A stretch of DNA of 64,000 nt, taken from the NCBI GenBank assembly GCA_040386935.1, contig JAZKEQ010000014.1, positions 1 to 64,000 of the forward strand, given 5' to 3'. The notes under the pieces were generated by a model. It worked only from the letters and a program-made list of their open reading frames with translations, was not told where the DNA came from and did no database searches. Made by a program: the position numbers and the translations under genes. Within the stretch, counting starts at the first letter, position 1. Every line of letters begins with the position of its first letter. This stretch comes from JABMMZ01 sp040386935 (GTDB lineage Bacteria; Bacteroidota; Bacteroidia; NS11-12g; UBA955). This document shows positions 1 to 9,606 of the stretch, one piece after another.

Positions 1-1771
1 TAATCAATGGGAAGTTCATATAAGTTTGCACCTGACCGTAAGTCATTCTAATAGATGAATTGGCATCAGGGTAATACTTGGTTTTAGGATTCATCAACAT
101 TAAACCTTTAATATACAAACGACCTAAATCAGTGATTTGAGCTGAAAACTCATCAACTTTCGGTTTAAAGTTGGTATTGTAATTATCTTTAAATGCTTTG
201 ATGTGTAAGTACATTGGGTCGTTTTGCAAAAGACCTAAACGTGGATTTTTTACCCATGCAATAGCAGTACCTTTATCCGTAAATATACTGGTTGAGTATA
301 AATAATCCGTGTACTTCTTAATTGCATTTGCCGGATTTGATGCATCGTATTTAGCAATGATATCCTTGAAATACTGAGGTTGTAAATCAGCAGGAACATT
401 GTTGTAATAGTATAACATAGAGCTATCGAATACGCGCTTGTCAGCTCTCACGATTTCCGGATCGTAATGCATTTTGGTCAGATATTCTTCAATACCTTTT
501 GAACCTTTTGCAATTGTAGCTGAATCTCCTTTAACAATAGCAGCCTCTAATGACATACAGTTATTGGTAATTTTTGAAGCATAAGGAGAAAGTATACACT
601 CACTGTAAAAAGTTGTTTGGGTTGCAAATGGTTTATATGCAGCAAACGCTTTATTTACATTAGTTAATACATCTTTAAACTCCGGTTTATCAGCTGACCA
701 TTTTGCAAATGCTGCTTCCTGTTTGGCTTTAATATCAAATACTTTATTGTTTTTCAATTGTTCTGCTTCACCTCTGTAGAATTTCCAATAGTTGGCTACG
801 CTTGCAAAATCTGAAACAAGTTTCAATCTGATATCTACACTTTTCTTTGACTCATCTCTCCAAGCATTCAATTTCATGTCTCTCAATTTAACAATTGTTG
901 GGTCTACCAAATCAGTAGCGATTTGAACACCTTGAGAAAATTCATAACGATTGGTTCTGCCCGGGAAACCGATGATCATGGCATAATCGCCTTTTTTAAC
1001 ACCTGAAGTGGTTACCTGAATGTGTTTCAATGGTGTGTATGGCACGTTATCAGCAGCGTATTTAGAAGGTTTGTTTTCTTTGTTGGCATATACACGGAAT
1101 ACACTGAAGTCACCTGTATGACGAGGCCACATCCAGTTGTCTGTTTCACCACCAAATTTACCTACGTTTTGAGGAGGTGTTCCTACTAAACGCACATCAG
1201 TAAATTTTTCCATCAGGAATAAATAGTAGGCATTACCTTTAAACATTTCGCGACCTGTAGCTTCGTAACCTGTGCCTTTAGCCACTCTGTCACCGATATT
1301 TTTCAATATGCGTTGCAGGTTCTGGTTGCGTTGTTTAATGTCCATACCTTTTACTGAATCCAATACTTCAGAAGTGATATCATCAATTCTTTTTACCAAA
1401 GTAAAAGTAACACTCGGGGCCGGTCTTTCTTCTGACAAATTTTTTGCCCAAAAGCCATTATCAAGGATATTGTCTTGCGGGGTACTTAAAGCAGCAATGG
1501 CACCAAAACCACAGTGGTGATTTGTGAATACCAGTCCTTTTTCAGACACCAATTCACTAGTACAGCCGTTTGAAAACCAACCAATGGCGTCTTTCAAACT
1601 TGAGCTATTGATACTGTACAATTGTTCGGGTGTCAATTTCAAACCCTTGGCTTGCATGTCTTTGTAGTTCATCTTTTCCATCATCGACAGCAGCCACATT
1701 CCTTCGTCCGCTTTTACCGTATTGTTGAACAACACAGTAGCGGCAATTAATAAAACGTATAATTTCTTCAT
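1..1771 (-). CDS. S46 family serine peptidase (DPP7/DPP11-like), 3' part outside window
   Basis: Partial gene: 590 codons are present and the C-terminus lies beyond base 1. S46 enzymes are periplasmic dipeptidyl-peptidases that release dipeptides from oligopeptide N-termini for amino-acid-fermenting or proteolytic growth. The N-terminus has a signal peptide (MKKLYVLLIAATVLF, cleavage near Ala21) followed by the S46 start DEGMW. The catalytic His lies in TNHHCG (about residues 83-88), with Cys70 and Cys87 placed for the family disulfide. The catalytic Asp region GETDNWMWPRHTGDFS is present. The nucleophilic Ser, expected near residue 650, is off the window. It is divergent from the exonuclease gene across 93 bp. 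Substrate preference (acidic or hydrophobic P1) cannot be judged. Confidence 0.93.
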   Translation of the reverse strand, partial: MKKLYVLLIAATVLFNNTVKADEGMWLLSMMEKMNYKDMQAKGLKLTPEQLYSINSSSLKDAIGWFSNGCTSELVSEKGLVFTNHHCGFGAIAALSTPQDNILDNGFWAKNLSEERPAPSVTFTLVKRIDDITSEVLDSVKGMDIKQRNQNLQRILKNIGDRVAKGTGYEATGREMFKGNAYYLFLMEKFTDVRLVGTPPQNVGKFGGETDNWMWPRHTGDFSVFRVYANKENKPSKYAADNVPYTPLKHIQVTTSGVKKGDYAMIIGFPGRTNRYEFSQGVQIATDLVDPTIVKLRDMKLNAWRDESKKSVDIRLKLVSDFASVANYWKFYRGEAEQLKNNKVFDIKAKQEAAFAKWSADKPEFKDVLTNVNKAFAAYKPFATQTTFYSECILSPYASKITNNCMSLEAAIVKGDSATIAKGSKGIEEYLTKMHYDPEIVRADKRVFDSSMLYYYNNVPADLQPQYFKDIIAKYDASNPANAIKKYTDYLYSTSIFTDKGTAIAWVKNPRLGLLQNDPMYLHIKAFKDNYNTNFKPKVDEFSAQITDLGRLYIKGLMLMNPKTKYYPDANSSIRMTYGQVQTYMNFPLI

Positions 1772-1864
1772 AACAGATTTTTGTGGGCGCGAATTACCTA
1801 AAATAGTTCGTGCTTAACAAATTTTCATTCGTTAATATTGTGATATTTACGACAAACGACTGTT

Positions 1865-2857
1865 TTGAAACCTCTTCCACTCATACAATTTACCGAAAAA
1901 GGGTTTTATTGCGCGCCAGCCGATGTGTATATCGATCCTTGGAAGGCTGTGCCAAATGCCATGATTACCCACGCCCATGCCGACCATGCCCGTTCAGGAA
2001 TGGGGTTATACATTAGCCATCCTTTAACAATAGCGATATTACAACACCGCATCAGTAAAAAAATACAAGCACAAACAGTGGAATACGGTGAAGTTTTGGA
2101 AAAGAATGGCGTTAAATTCAGTTTCCATCCGGCCGGACATGTGATGGGTTCTGCAATGATAAGGGTTGAGTATCAAGGTGAAATATGGGTATTGTCGGGT
2201 GACTATAAAATGCAGGACGATGGTTTTACACCCATAGGAGATGTACCTAAATGTCATCATTTTATTACTGAAAGCACTTTTGGTCTGCCAATATTTGACT
2301 GGCAACCACAGCAACAAATAGTAGACGATATTACCAAATGGCATGAATTCAATACTTCTACAGGTCAACACTCTGTGATACTGGGTTATTCATTGGGCAA
2401 GGCTCAGCGACTGGCTTATCAATTGCGACATCTCAATGTATTTGAGCATCCGGTGATACACGCCATGCACACCCACATGCGTTTATTCGGCATTCCTGTA
2501 CCTGAGCACCCTTTAGCCACCAAGGAAGCGATAAAAGCTTCGGGGCAACCGGCTATGATCATAGCGCCTCCAGGAGTATCAGGAACTGATTGGCTGAACC
2601 AGTTTGAACCATACAGCCTGGGCAATGCCAGCGGTTGGATGGCGCTGCGGGGCAACCGAAGAAGAATAAATGCCGACCGTGGATTTGCCATGAGTGATCA
2701 TGCCGACTGGAAAGGATTGTTAGAAGCTGTAAAACAAAGTGAGGCTGAACACATTTATGTTACTCACGGCTATAGCGATACTTTTGCTAAATATTTGAGG
2801 GAAAAAGGCTGGGATGCCCGTGAAGTAAAAACGGCCTACGCTGCAGAAGAAGACTAA
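1865..2857 (+). CDS. ligase-associated-type DNA exonuclease, metallo-beta-lactamase fold
   Basis: A 330-residue protein of the beta-CASP/metallo-beta-lactamase type related to the exonuclease usually encoded beside an ATP-dependent DNA ligase and a helicase. The metal-binding motif HAHADHAR is at about residues 36-43, further metal ligands follow in PAGHVMGSAM and SGDYKM, and the C-terminal FAMSDHADW and YVTHGYS motifs are present. The start is TTG (TTGAAACCT): the only upstream in-frame codons before a stop are non-start codons, and family members begin at this point. No ligase or helicase gene is adjacent here. The role in DNA end processing is inferred from the family. Confidence 0.85.
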   Translation: MKPLPLIQFTEKGFYCAPADVYIDPWKAVPNAMITHAHADHARSGMGLYISHPLTIAILQHRISKKIQAQTVEYGEVLEKNGVKFSFHPAGHVMGSAMIRVEYQGEIWVLSGDYKMQDDGFTPIGDVPKCHHFITESTFGLPIFDWQPQQQIVDDITKWHEFNTSTGQHSVILGYSLGKAQRLAYQLRHLNVFEHPVIHAMHTHMRLFGIPVPEHPLATKEAIKASGQPAMIIAPPGVSGTDWLNQFEPYSLGNASGWMALRGNRRRINADRGFAMSDHADWKGLLEAVKQSEAEHIYVTHGYSDTFAKYLREKGWDAREVKTAYAAEED

Positions 2858-2964
2858 TACTTAATCTCTTCATTTATTATTTTTATCGAAATCACCTTCT
2901 ATTTATTGCTAAAAAACAGAAAATGAATTTACTTTGCAATACAAAGTACTTTTAAATATCAATT

Positions 2965-3303
2965 ATGTCTAACAATAATCCTTTAACAACAACTCCAATT
3001 CACAGAGCTTCATTAACAAAAAGAATGATTCAGGGTGGATTAATTGCACTGCTTCTTATTTCAATTTTTCTACTTGGCGCAAGGAATCCCAACCCTGCTT
3101 GGCCAAAATTTTGGCAAATAAAACCACTCTTAATTGTGCCATTAGCCGGTGCAATGGGTGGTGTATTTTATTATTTCATGGACCACTTACGCTACCACAA
3201 TGATTGGAGAAAACCATTGGCCTATATCGTAAGTTTTATTGGATACTTCATTGCATTGTGGCTTGGCACGGTTCTAGGTTTGAATGGCACCATGTGGAAT
3301 TGA
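2965..3303 (+). CDS. small three-helix membrane protein of unknown function
   Basis: A 112-residue protein with three predicted transmembrane segments (about residues 22-42, 53-72 and 84-106) and the C-terminal signature LGTVLGLNGTMWN. From memory, similar 100-120-residue proteins are widespread in Bacteroidota and are often labelled 'potassium transporter KefB'. That label is not credible for a protein this short, with no NhaA/KefB transport core and no TrkA-N domain. It starts at ATG 107 bp after the exonuclease gene. No function can be inferred from neighbours. Confidence 0.7.
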   Translation: MSNNNPLTTTPIHRASLTKRMIQGGLIALLLISIFLLGARNPNPAWPKFWQIKPLLIVPLAGAMGGVFYYFMDHLRYHNDWRKPLAYIVSFIGYFIALWLGTVLGLNGTMWN

Positions 3304-3468
3304 ATATATGGGGCCACGCCTTATAATATTCTCTTCAAAAGGCTTCTAAAATGATAAAAAGCGGGCTTTTATCCGGAATTGAAAGGTTACAAAAACTTCT
3401 GCCTATAAAAAAGATACTCTCAACGAACAAATGTATGGTTCAATGTAATTGGCTATAAATTTACAGGG

Positions 3469-4431
3469 TTGAAAGCAAGTATCTACCACCATTACGGACC
3501 TCCTGAAATAGTACAAGTGCAGGAAGTCAGCCGTCCAATACCCAGTGATAATGAGGTATTAATCAAAGTTCACGTATCAACAGTAAATCGCACCGACTGT
3601 GGTTTCAGAAGTGCGGAGTATTTCATTGTCCGTTTTTTCAGTGGATTGATAAATCCTAAAAATAAAATTTTGGGTAATGAGTTTGCCGGTGAAATAATAG
3701 CCCAAGGAAAAGGTGTTACCAATTACCACATTGGTGATCGGGTATTTGGCTATAACGATAAGAGTTTTGGCGGGCATGCCGAATTCATGACCATGGATGC
3801 CGCAGGACCAATGGCTACTCTGCCTAACAACTGCAGCTATGAAACAGCTGCGCCTATATTAGAAGGGGCACATTACGCTTTATGTGATATAAGAGCTGCT
3901 AAAATTAAAAGTGGTCAGAAAATATTAGTCAATGGTAGTACCGGAGCAATTGGCTCAGCTGCAGTTCAACTGTTGAAATATTTTGGTACTGAGGTCACAG
4001 CAGTATGTGCGACACCTCATTTGGAACTTGTTAAATCTTTAGGCGCTGACAGGGTCATTGATTATACCAAAGAAGACTTTACAAAACTTCCTAAAAAATT
4101 TGATGTGGTGTTTGATGCAGTAGGCAAAAGCTCATTTAAACGCTGCAAACCTATTCTTACGCCAAAGGGCATCTACATGTCAACCGAACTTGGATACATG
4201 TCTCAGAATCCGCTATTAGCCCTTATTACGCCATTTCTTGGAGGCCGAAAAGTATTATTTCCTATTCCTACTATCAGCAGAGAAGATGTAGATTTTCTTA
4301 AAACGCTGGTAGCCTCAGGTAATTTTAAACCTGTGATTGATAAAACGTATCCGCTTGATCAAATTGTTGAGGCTTACAGATATGTAGAGACCGGTCAAAA
4401 GATTGGCAACGTATTAATCGCTGTGGAGTGA
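3469..4431 (+). CDS. NAD(P)-dependent medium-chain alcohol dehydrogenase/quinone oxidoreductase
   Basis: A 320-residue zinc-independent MDR-superfamily oxidoreductase. An N-terminal GroES-like domain (about 25-130) contains the GNEFAGEI and GDRVFGY motifs. The Rossmann domain carries the nucleotide-binding stretch VNGSTGAIGSAAVQLLK. No structural-zinc cysteine cluster is seen, which fits quinone reductase-type members. The start is TTG (TTGAAAGCA); the next in-frame ATG would remove the first beta strand. The 165-bp upstream gap holds only an imperfect AT-rich hairpin. It is convergent with the DUF3857 gene 27 bp away. The substrate is unknown. Confidence 0.85.
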   Translation: MKASIYHHYGPPEIVQVQEVSRPIPSDNEVLIKVHVSTVNRTDCGFRSAEYFIVRFFSGLINPKNKILGNEFAGEIIAQGKGVTNYHIGDRVFGYNDKSFGGHAEFMTMDAAGPMATLPNNCSYETAAPILEGAHYALCDIRAAKIKSGQKILVNGSTGAIGSAAVQLLKYFGTEVTAVCATPHLELVKSLGADRVIDYTKEDFTKLPKKFDVVFDAVGKSSFKRCKPILTPKGIYMSTELGYMSQNPLLALITPFLGGRKVLFPIPTISREDVDFLKTLVASGNFKPVIDKTYPLDQIVEAYRYVETGQKIGNVLIAVE

Positions 4432-4458
4432 TTGAAATGCATTGCCCTTATCAATCAG

Positions 4459-6660
4459 CTACTTCTTCTCCAACAACAATTTCTTTTCGTAAAACAAGAC
4501 AGCCTGTTTCAGGAATGTCACCATCTCCGACCATTTATCTTTTGGTAGGTAATGTGATGTATATATTTTAGTTACTTTGATTTGCAACTGGTCGCCCACC
4601 TGCACAATTGTTGCTTTGAAAATACCAGCCTCGTTTTTGAAATCGCAAATAAAATCATTCAGGTTAACCGGCTTATATCCTTTTGGCAAATCGACCGTAA
4701 TATCCCAGGTAATTTCTTTTAAATTACTGTTATATACATTGGTCATGCGTTCATTGCGTTTAAAATTACTAATTTCCATTTGTTCAGTAATCAGCTTACC
4801 GAGGTTCATTACAAGGTAATCGTTATTTGTTTTTTCAACTACCGATTCTGAATTGAATTCAACTTTAAATTTACATTCTGCTTCAGGTCCATCTGCATAA
4901 CCTGCACCTTCAATAATTCTGAAGCTATCCACTTTTATATCATCAAAATGATACTCTGAATACAAAAAGTATTCGAATGATTCTTTTGTAGATTCTTCTC
5001 TGCGTTCACCAAAACTTGCATTAATCCTTCTGAATTCCGGCATATAATCACCGCTGTCTCTGTAAATTTCATCGTTGTATAAGCCATAATTCACAAGGCC
5101 CCAAAAACCGGCATCAGTATCTAATTCTTCAGGATAAAAACGATAAGCAATATTGTCGTTAATATTATCAATCATCAACCCTTTGAATGTATAATTATTG
5201 ATGAAATGGTATTCCAACGTTGCTTCATCTGTTAACTCCACTTCACTCACATAATTCACAGTATTATCTCCATATCCAACATCAGGATACTTGCGTACTG
5301 TTGGCGGCATTTTATCTTTTGGATTAAATACAACTATATCTGTTCCATCAAGTGACCCAAACATAGAATAGATATTGGATGTTTTTGAAGTACTTGTAAT
5401 GTACAAATCTTTGTCCCCATTTTCAATAAAAATACCCCAACTGATATCTCCAGGATAAATAATTTCATCCCATTTGCCTTCGTATTTATGCAGGCAGGCT
5501 ATCATTTGATAAGGTTGCTTTATTTTATCACAAAAGCGGGCCATTAATACTGCAAAGTTCATTTTACTGAATTGCCATTGATTGATCTCATCATTATTAC
5601 TGAGGTATTCATGAAATTTATTCAGCACTTCCAGTTTATTTTCTCCTTTAAATGTTTTTATAAATGCTGTGAAAAAGGCATTCAAAGAAACCTCTTCATA
5701 TCCCAAAGTATATTTCTTTGCATCTGTATAATACAAATACTTTGGCATAAATTTTTTATTGGCATAAAAATTACGGCCCAATTCTGCCACCTGATCATCA
5801 GTTATACTGCCATCATTGAATTGAAAAGGATATAAATTATCCATCGTTTCATTTTTGGTTTGAATCAAGCAATATTTCAGCACAGGTAAATCGATATAAG
5901 AATAAGAGAATTGCTCGCCTTTATAAGCTTTTACATACCCAATATCGCACCGGAATACCCTTCTTCCCCCACCGGTTGTTTCAATGAATTTATAATTGCA
6001 GTTAACAGCCTTTTGCAACAGATTAATTTCTTCAGGCACATCCATGATATAGCAGGCACTAAGACTAGGATAACGCTCCTGTAAGAACTTTGTAAACTCA
6101 GGTAACTTTCTGAAAATATTGTAGTTTTTAACAGAAGCCTCAATTTGCATATATTTGGAATGTTTTACATCAACTGTATTCTGCGGTTTTACAGCTGTGG
6201 TATACGACCACTCATATCGGTAGTCAATAATATCTCCTATCTCAAGATCCTCAACAGCTATTTTATCTTCACCTTCTTTAAATTTAACATCATCATAAGA
6301 CTGATCATCTTTATAATTCTTATCTTCTTTGATATAAATTTCTTTTAACGTTCCATCAGGTTTTAATTGGGTAATAATGATTTTTTTCAATCCCGAAGAT
6401 TTCGTAATCGTATTGAAGGCTTCAATCGCATATACATCTTTCAACTTGTATTGCGTGCGCGACACAATGTTCACTTTATAATCAAAGGCACTGAACTTGG
6501 AAATGTTATACTCATCGTAATCTCTTACAATAACGACAGATTCATTCTTAACTGTATCCTCAACAGGGTCCTTGAAATATTTTTTTTCGGAAGCACTTTG
6601 TCCTACTACTAGAGTACTTAGAATTAATGCAGGTAATAAACTAAAGATATATTTTTTCAT
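4459..6660 (-). CDS. DUF3857 exported protein with a degenerate transglutaminase-like domain
   Basis: A 733-residue exported protein (signal peptide MKKYIFSLLPALILSTLVVGQS) with an N-terminal DUF3857-like beta domain containing GDIIDYRYEW. Its central part aligns with the transglutaminase core of the upstream neighbour but lacks the catalytic triad: there is no YGDCKG-type Cys, no DNHA-type His and no LDAT-type Asp (the region reads NFAVLMARFCDKIKQPYQ, then DISWGIFI, then ITSTSKTS). It starts 4 bp after the stop of its paralogue and is probably co-transcribed. A binding or structural periplasmic role is inferred; the substrate is unknown. Confidence 0.82.
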   Translation of the reverse strand: MKKYIFSLLPALILSTLVVGQSASEKKYFKDPVEDTVKNESVVIVRDYDEYNISKFSAFDYKVNIVSRTQYKLKDVYAIEAFNTITKSSGLKKIIITQLKPDGTLKEIYIKEDKNYKDDQSYDDVKFKEGEDKIAVEDLEIGDIIDYRYEWSYTTAVKPQNTVDVKHSKYMQIEASVKNYNIFRKLPEFTKFLQERYPSLSACYIMDVPEEINLLQKAVNCNYKFIETTGGGRRVFRCDIGYVKAYKGEQFSYSYIDLPVLKYCLIQTKNETMDNLYPFQFNDGSITDDQVAELGRNFYANKKFMPKYLYYTDAKKYTLGYEEVSLNAFFTAFIKTFKGENKLEVLNKFHEYLSNNDEINQWQFSKMNFAVLMARFCDKIKQPYQMIACLHKYEGKWDEIIYPGDISWGIFIENGDKDLYITSTSKTSNIYSMFGSLDGTDIVVFNPKDKMPPTVRKYPDVGYGDNTVNYVSEVELTDEATLEYHFINNYTFKGLMIDNINDNIAYRFYPEELDTDAGFWGLVNYGLYNDEIYRDSGDYMPEFRRINASFGERREESTKESFEYFLYSEYHFDDIKVDSFRIIEGAGYADGPEAECKFKVEFNSESVVEKTNNDYLVMNLGKLITEQMEISNFKRNERMTNVYNSNLKEITWDITVDLPKGYKPVNLNDFICDFKNEAGIFKATIVQVGDQLQIKVTKIYTSHYLPKDKWSEMVTFLKQAVLFYEKKLLLEKK

Positions 6661-6664
6661 TTTC

Positions 6665-8875
6665 TTAATTCTCTAATACGATGAATGTGTTGTAAAAATT
6701 TGTTAACTGTTTGCTATCAGCTGTAAATTGTTTCAGCATATTGACAGGGATATAATCCTGTTTTGTAACCATAGACTTTTTGTAAACCAATGTATTGCCT
6801 TGTTGCACAATCTCTAGATTAAATGCATAGTAGGCATTGTCGATATTGACTGCTTTTGGCAATTGCACAACTTTCTGTCCGCTATTTAATGTTAAAACAA
6901 TATTGCTTTGTAAATCCATTTTCAAACCAAAATCGAAATCTACTTTCCGTATAGTATCAAAATCAAATCCTGCTAATTCCCTATCCCAGGCCAGATTAAT
7001 AAATGTTTTACCATTGTTACTGAACATATGATTGCTCACATTTAGGTCGTATTTAACTTCAGCATCAATATCTCTGTTGTTTAAATCTGAACTACTGATA
7101 TTAGTAGCTTCGATAAATATCTTTTCATTGGTCAAATAATTATACAATGCCTCATCCCTGTTTTGTATACGCAATAAATTATAATCTCTCAGAAAATCAA
7201 TTTTGCTTTCACCCAGGAAAATTTTCTTCCCTTTCACATCTAGCTGACCATTATTAAGCGTCACATTTTCAGTGACCGTAGTTCTGTTGTGTTCAGGACC
7301 AAACTCTGGTATACGCTCTATTGTGTATTTTTCACCGTCTTCAACAATACAGCGTCTTCCTTGAATTCTATTGGCATAGTCACCCAGCGCACAATAGGTT
7401 TCTGTTGCATCAAGAAATATCAGCTTTTCATTTAATTTAACTGCACATATTGCGTGATTATCGACATTCAATCCGGGGATATCATAACTAAAATTCAGAT
7501 GTCGTGTTCCTATCCATACCATACGGGCATCATAACCTAACACTTTCAGCATATTGCGTGAAAGATTGGCCATTCCTTTACAATCACCATACTTTTTAGA
7601 AAAAACATTGCTGCATTCATCGGGTCTGAAACCGGCAATGCCATCTTCAAAAGCAATATATCTCACGTTATCCTGAATCCAGTAAAACACTTTTTTGATT
7701 TTTTCTTCATCTGTTTTAGCATCCTTTACCAAATTGCGGGTAAATTCCGCAAACTTGGCTGTATCATTTTGCAGCGTACCGGTTACCTGTCTGTACCATT
7801 TATATAAATCATCTGTACTGTTAAAGATATTCTTTTTCACCTTAGGTGTATTCACACTTTTATAGTGAATGTAAAGCATTGGCAGATTGTATGAAGCACC
7901 TCTGCCATCTCTGTAGCGTTGGTAAGCCGGCAGATTTTTAAATGTATAAACGATGAACTTCTGTTTTTTCTTGTTGCTTTTTGAGCCGCTGTCATCATCA
8001 TCGTCATCGCTGCTTGAAGTGGACTCTTCTACTTCTTCTTTTTTAAATTCAAGACCTTCGAAGTTTTTTTCTATGATTTCAAAATCCAACCATTCCGGTT
8101 TGCTTATTTTAATCACCTTTTTTACTGTGTAATGTGATTCAGGAATATAAATGAGATTATTAAACTTTGCATCGCGGCAACTCTCAAAGTAACGTGCGTT
8201 CACCCGTGTACCTCTGATTGGTAAATTCAGATTATAAATGAGATAACGTGAATCAGTTTTAAAGTAACCACCGCCTTCATTTTTTTCTTTTTCTTTTTCA
8301 AGGTCAGCTACTTTATCATCAATTTTAAAGGAGAAGTTTTTCGGTTTAGTCATCGAGTTGTACTCTACTACAAAGGGTTCATTTACAAAATCCTTGATGG
8401 TTGTGTATTCATATTCAAACTTGGTATTGGTAAACACTTCGCCATCAGGCAGAGGATTTTCAGTGAGTTCTTCTTCAGAAGAATTGGTGGTTGAGAAGGC
8501 CGACAGGTTGAGATTTTTCAACTCCCCATTCAATAATTTTTCAAGATCGCGGGCCAGATTCACTTTACTTGACTCTAAATTTTTATCCGTCTCTTTCTTC
8601 TTTTTTTTGACTTGGTCTCCAAGTTTTTTAAAAGCCAAAGTATCGTACCTGTCGTTCTGTTCGAAGCGCATGGTGATTTTAATTTCATCATTGACAATCT
8701 CTTCATCAGGATATAATTCAGCCAGCTTACCTGCTTCCTTTATGGAATATTCAGTTGCAGCAGCTTCATCTTGTCCTGCATAAACGAATTTGTTTTCGTA
8801 ATTGCCCGGTATATGTATTTTGGGGCTTGAACATGAAAGAACAAACAACAAAAGAAAAGGGGATATTTTTTTCAT
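6665..8875 (-). CDS. DUF3857/transglutaminase-core lipoprotein
   Basis: A 736-residue predicted lipoprotein (lipobox VLSC, Cys15) with an N-terminal DUF3857-like region and a transglutaminase-like core. The Cys-His-Asp triad looks intact: Cys432 in YGDCKG, His474 in DNHAIC and Asp489 in FLDATE. A low-complexity acidic and lysine-rich linker (SSSDDDDDDSGSKSNKKK) sits near residue 295. Such proteins may act as periplasmic proteases or transamidases; no substrate can be named. It lies 14 bp after the LOG gene and 4 bp before its non-catalytic paralogue, so the two probably work together. Confidence 0.85.
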   Translation of the reverse strand: MKKISPFLLLFVLSCSSPKIHIPGNYENKFVYAGQDEAAATEYSIKEAGKLAELYPDEEIVNDEIKITMRFEQNDRYDTLAFKKLGDQVKKKKKETDKNLESSKVNLARDLEKLLNGELKNLNLSAFSTTNSSEEELTENPLPDGEVFTNTKFEYEYTTIKDFVNEPFVVEYNSMTKPKNFSFKIDDKVADLEKEKEKNEGGGYFKTDSRYLIYNLNLPIRGTRVNARYFESCRDAKFNNLIYIPESHYTVKKVIKISKPEWLDFEIIEKNFEGLEFKKEEVEESTSSSDDDDDDSGSKSNKKKQKFIVYTFKNLPAYQRYRDGRGASYNLPMLYIHYKSVNTPKVKKNIFNSTDDLYKWYRQVTGTLQNDTAKFAEFTRNLVKDAKTDEEKIKKVFYWIQDNVRYIAFEDGIAGFRPDECSNVFSKKYGDCKGMANLSRNMLKVLGYDARMVWIGTRHLNFSYDIPGLNVDNHAICAVKLNEKLIFLDATETYCALGDYANRIQGRRCIVEDGEKYTIERIPEFGPEHNRTTVTENVTLNNGQLDVKGKKIFLGESKIDFLRDYNLLRIQNRDEALYNYLTNEKIFIEATNISSSDLNNRDIDAEVKYDLNVSNHMFSNNGKTFINLAWDRELAGFDFDTIRKVDFDFGLKMDLQSNIVLTLNSGQKVVQLPKAVNIDNAYYAFNLEIVQQGNTLVYKKSMVTKQDYIPVNMLKQFTADSKQLTNFYNTFIVLEN

Positions 8876-8889
8876 TGAAATATGTTGGT

Positions 8890-9606
8890 TTAGAAATTGG
8901 GGCTAATGGTGTATTTGCTATAAAAGTCAAAAATTTCAGAGGCGGCTTCTTCAGCAGTATCAACTACTTTAAATAAAAACAAATCTTCGGGTGATATGTA
9001 TCTATCGTCTTCAAGCATTACTTTTTTGATCCAATCGAGCAAACCGCTCCAAAAAGCACTTCCTACCAAAATGATAGGAAATTTCGCTTGTTTATTGGTT
9101 TGTACAAGTGTCAATGCTTCAAACAATTCATCAAGGGTACCAAAGCCACCCGGCAGTACAACAAACCCTTGGGCATATTTCATGAACATAACTTTGCGCA
9201 CAAAGAAATAATCAAAATTCACCAACTTATCATTATCAATATAGGGATTTGGATGTTGTTCAAAAGGCAGTTTAATATTCAGGCCCACAGATTTGCCCTT
9301 GGCTTCTTTAGCGCCTTTATTAGCGGCTTCCATAATACCCGGACCACCACCTGTAATAACCCCATAGCCTGCCTGACTTAATTTACCAGCTATGTCCATA
9401 GCTATGCCGTATGCAGGATGATCGGGCTTGGTGCGGGCACTACCGAATATACTTACACATGGACCAATACGCGCCATGCTTTCAAGGCCATTGACAAATT
9501 CTGCCATTACCTTAAATACCATCCAGGAATTGGTACTTTGAATTTCGGGCCATTGTTTATTAGCAAAAGCCTTCTTTATTTTTTCTTCGTCAGAGAGGGA
9601 GTTCAT
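8890..9606 (-). CDS. LOG-family (TIGR00730) nucleoside-5'-monophosphate phosphoribohydrolase
   Basis: A 238-residue Rossmann-fold protein of the lysine-decarboxylase-like/LOG family. The hallmark motifs are GGGPGIMEAANKGA (about residues 81-94) and PGGFGTLDELFE (about 152-163). Bacterial relatives hydrolyse nucleoside 5'-monophosphates (or cytokinin ribotides) to free base and ribose 5-phosphate. The older label 'lysine decarboxylase' is not appropriate. The start overlaps the end of the symporter gene by 17 bp, and the stop is 14 bp before the DUF3857 lipoprotein gene, so this is one operon. The physiological substrate is unknown. Confidence 0.9.
   Translation of the reverse strand: MNSLSDEEKIKKAFANKQWPEIQSTNSWMVFKVMAEFVNGLESMARIGPCVSIFGSARTKPDHPAYGIAMDIAGKLSQAGYGVITGGGPGIMEAANKGAKEAKGKSVGLNIKLPFEQHPNPYIDNDKLVNFDYFFVRKVMFMKYAQGFVVLPGGFGTLDELFEALTLVQTNKQAKFPIILVGSAFWSGLLDWIKKVMLEDDRYISPEDLFLFKVVDTAEEAASEIFDFYSKYTISPNF

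Noticed and set aside
2965..3303. KefB potassium antiporter
   Set aside because: Only 112 residues and three helices; the transporter core and nucleotide-binding domain are missing. The name is an inherited database label.
3350..3376. Hairpin with AAAAGC and GCTTTT arms before the oxidoreductase gene
   Set aside because: Short stem with a bulge and very small loop, and no T-run; too weak to call a terminator.
8358..8783. Plus-strand open frame of 141 codons
   Set aside because: Ser/Phe-rich antisense shadow of the DUF3857 lipoprotein gene, with no homology pattern or promoter.
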